Below, in pieces: positions 39,267 through 40,812 of a stretch of 40,812 nt of DNA. The number at the start of each line of letters is the position of its first letter. Within the stretch, counting starts at the first letter, position 1. Under the pieces are notes generated by a model. It did not search any database. It was not told the origin of the DNA and saw only the letters and a program-made list of their open reading frames with translations. Location: the NCBI GenBank assembly GCA_963544615.1, contig CAUUGB010000007.1:1-40812 (forward strand), in the 5' to 3' direction. The position numbers were made by a program, and so were the translations under genes. The DNA is from CAUUGB01 sp963544615. GTDB taxonomy: Bacteria; Patescibacteriota; Microgenomatia; UBA1400; PJMF01.

Positions 39267-40702
39267 GTGTTATCTTCTAAAGCGCTAATATTTACCCCCA
39301 CTTTCCAGTTAACTTCAGGATGTTTTTTGAGTAGCGATGCTAAATTTTGTTTAATTTGCTCGTATTCCTTTTTAGTTTTTGCCTCATATTTAACAGTGAT
39401 ATAGGGACCATTTTGCGAAGCACGAATGGTGACCATGCTGGTTTTAGTATCTAAGCGCACCCCATCTAAATAATCATACTCACCTTGAGGATAAAGTTTT
39501 TGCAAATCTTTAGCTAAAGTGTTTTTAATAAAAGCAAATTTAATTTCGTCAGACAGACCGAGTTTAATTTCTGGACTGGTGACATATTTAGGCAAAGTAG
39601 CAATCGCTTGTCCTAGAGTCATTTTTTTCCGCTCTAAATAAGCGAGTAGGCGGACACTGGCATTAGCAGCGTCATCGTGACCAAAAAAGTTATCATTGAA
39701 AAAAATATGCCCAGAAAGCTCACCCCCAAAAGGACTATTGAGCTCTTTAATTTTAGCTTTAATAAATGAGTGTCCCGTAATCCACATCACTGGCTCGCCA
39801 CCTCTCTTGAGAATGGTTTCTTTAACTGCTTTAGAACACAAATTATTGTAGACAATTTTTGCTCCTGGTTGACTATCCAGCACATCATCGGCAAATAAAG
39901 CTACTACTGCATCCATCCATAAGACATTACCATTTTCGTCCACCACTGCCATACGGTCACCATCGGTATCGTAAGCAAAGCCAATGTCGGCATTGTGTTT
40001 AAGCACCCCCTCACGCAGTCGCTCCAAAACTTCGCGCTCAGTGGGATCAGGCACTCCCAGAGGAAAATTGCCATCGAGTTGACAGTTTTGCTCAATCACG
40101 CTGCAGCCAGCTTGGTGGAGAATTTCTGGATAAAACAAACCAGAGGTAGTATTGCTGGCATCTATGACTACTTTCCATTTTTTCTCTAAATGAAAGTTTT
40201 TCAAAATGGTTTTTAGATAGGAGTCAAAGATGTCCACTTTTCTAGATTTTCCTAATTTTTTAGGGGTAGTAAATTTACCCGATAAACACAAATCGCGGAA
40301 GGCAATCACTTCTTCTGCAAGCATGGTTTCTGAATACCCAGTACCCAGTTTTAAGCCGTTGAATTCTCGGGGATTATGCGAGGCGGTAATCATGGCATAG
40401 CCTTTAGTTTTGAATTCATAGGCACTGTAGTAAACAATTTGTGAAAGTGAATAACCTAAATCATAGGTGTTAATTCCTCCTTCATTAAGACCGGCAATAA
40501 AAGCTTTTTTATAATCTTTGGAGGTGATTCTGTTGTCAGCTCCCACACTGCAATCGGTAATGCGCCGGACTGTGAGCCAAGTAGCATAAGCTCGGCCAAA
40601 GGTGTAGTAAACGTTGGGATTTAGCTCCTTATCCATTACCCCGCGAATGTCATAACCACGAAAAATATGTGTGGGAATTTTTTTGGTAATTTTATAACCC
40701 AT
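39263..40702 (-). CDS. Phosphomannomutase/phosphoglucomutase
   Basis: A 479-aa alpha-D-phosphohexomutase. ATG 40702 is preferred because of Shine-Dalgarno AGAAGGG 6-7 nt upstream; GTG 40708 overlaps it. Motifs in order: IFRGYDIRGV, the phosphoserine loop ITASHNPREFNGLKL, the metal loop FAYDTDGDRMAVVDENG, the sugar loop GGELSGHIFF and the C-terminal phosphate site VTIRASQNGPYITVKYE (usual R.S.TEP replaced by RASQNGP). It interconverts hexose-1- and -6-phosphates, supplying sugar nucleotides or the alpha-glucan pathway. Mannose versus glucose preference cannot be read from sequence. Confidence 0.93.
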   Translation of the reverse strand: MGYKITKKIPTHIFRGYDIRGVMDKELNPNVYYTFGRAYATWLTVRRITDCSVGADNRITSKDYKKAFIAGLNEGGINTYDLGYSLSQIVYYSAYEFKTKGYAMITASHNPREFNGLKLGTGYSETMLAEEVIAFRDLCLSGKFTTPKKLGKSRKVDIFDSYLKTILKNFHLEKKWKVVIDASNTTSGLFYPEILHQAGCSVIEQNCQLDGNFPLGVPDPTEREVLERLREGVLKHNADIGFAYDTDGDRMAVVDENGNVLWMDAVVALFADDVLDSQPGAKIVYNNLCSKAVKETILKRGGEPVMWITGHSFIKAKIKELNSPFGGELSGHIFFNDNFFGHDDAANASVRLLAYLERKKMTLGQAIATLPKYVTSPEIKLGLSDEIKFAFIKNTLAKDLQKLYPQGEYDYLDGVRLDTKTSMVTIRASQNGPYITVKYEAKTKKEYEQIKQNLASLLKKHPEVNWKVGVNISALEDNT

Positions 40703-40761
40703 ATTCACCCTTCTGTTGCCTAAGTAAGTTTTGCCAGGCTAAATAGTGATAACTACCATTG

Positions 40762-40770
40762 ATTATAACA
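40762..40770 (-). promoter_or_regulatory. Extended -10 promoter of the phosphohexomutase gene
   Basis: On the minus strand TGT-TATAAT is perfect; no good -35. The leader of ~50 nt contains the Shine-Dalgarno site, so this gene has a conventional 5' UTR. Confidence 0.55.
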
Positions 40771-40812
40771 TAGGAAAATTAGCCTCAATTTTATTTTCAT
40801 AGTTTAGTGGGG

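Overview
The window looks like a small-genome, AT-rich bacterium, probably of the Patescibacteria/CPR type. The evidence is indirect: very compact housekeeping genes, frequent short overlaps, reduced versions of GatC and HolA, RarA, Tgt and RmuC in a row, tRNA genes without an encoded CCA, and a GH57/GT4 polysaccharide pair. There is no rRNA or ribosomal protein gene to fix the lineage. TGA is a normal stop (atpD and the 31352 kinase both end in an ATGA overlap), so the TGA=Gly code of Gracilibacteria/Absconditabacteria is excluded.

Layout. 1-5 kb is a scarred segment: the 3' part of a spermidine-synthase-like membrane gene, an IS481-like element with a frameshifted transposase, tRNA-Glu(CTC), a conserved hypothetical gene, a small zinc-ribbon gene, and a second frameshifted IS481-like element that abuts the C-terminal remnant of a C39-type cysteine peptidase. 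5-9.9 kb holds a 705-aa polytopic membrane protein, then on the minus strand holA - FKBP - gatC (very short) - gatB. 9.9-18.7 kb is a complete F-type ATP synthase operon (atpI/Z-B-E-F-H-A-G-D-C) running without a gap into rarA and tgt. Its c subunit carries two carboxylates plus the S-T..Y residues of Na+-binding rings. rmuC follows from its own promoter.

19.8-25.1 kb is the accessory region: a two-gene unknown operon with a consensus promoter and a hairpin at its 5' end, about 460 bp of AT-rich DNA with small dyads, a DpnII/MboI-like GATC restriction-modification cassette (Dam-type methylase, DpnII endonuclease, and a second methylase of unexpected motif order), and a GC-richer orphan gene bounded by a strong terminator and a perfect 22-bp-arm palindrome. 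25.2-30.7 kb holds a GT-C glycosyltransferase-like membrane protein, tRNA-Arg(TCT), a heterodimeric ABC exporter with one degenerate ATP site, and tRNA-Arg(TCG). 30.7-34.8 kb (minus) is a sugar-polymer operon: GT4 glycosyltransferase, GH57 alpha-glucanase, BadF/NagK-type kinase and a membrane protein. 34.9-40.8 kb holds dnaE, a short-chain polyprenyl synthase and a phosphomannomutase/phosphoglucomutase.

A recurring feature is promoter architecture. Many genes have an extended -10 (TGnTATAAT-like), and at least five start codons lie only 6-7 bp after the -10 hexamer, which predicts leaderless mRNAs. No single locus is clearly a new system. The best leads are the predicted Na+-coupled two-carboxylate rotor, the leaderless promoter pattern, the mini-GatC, the unknown genes around the restriction cassette, and the atypical second methylase.
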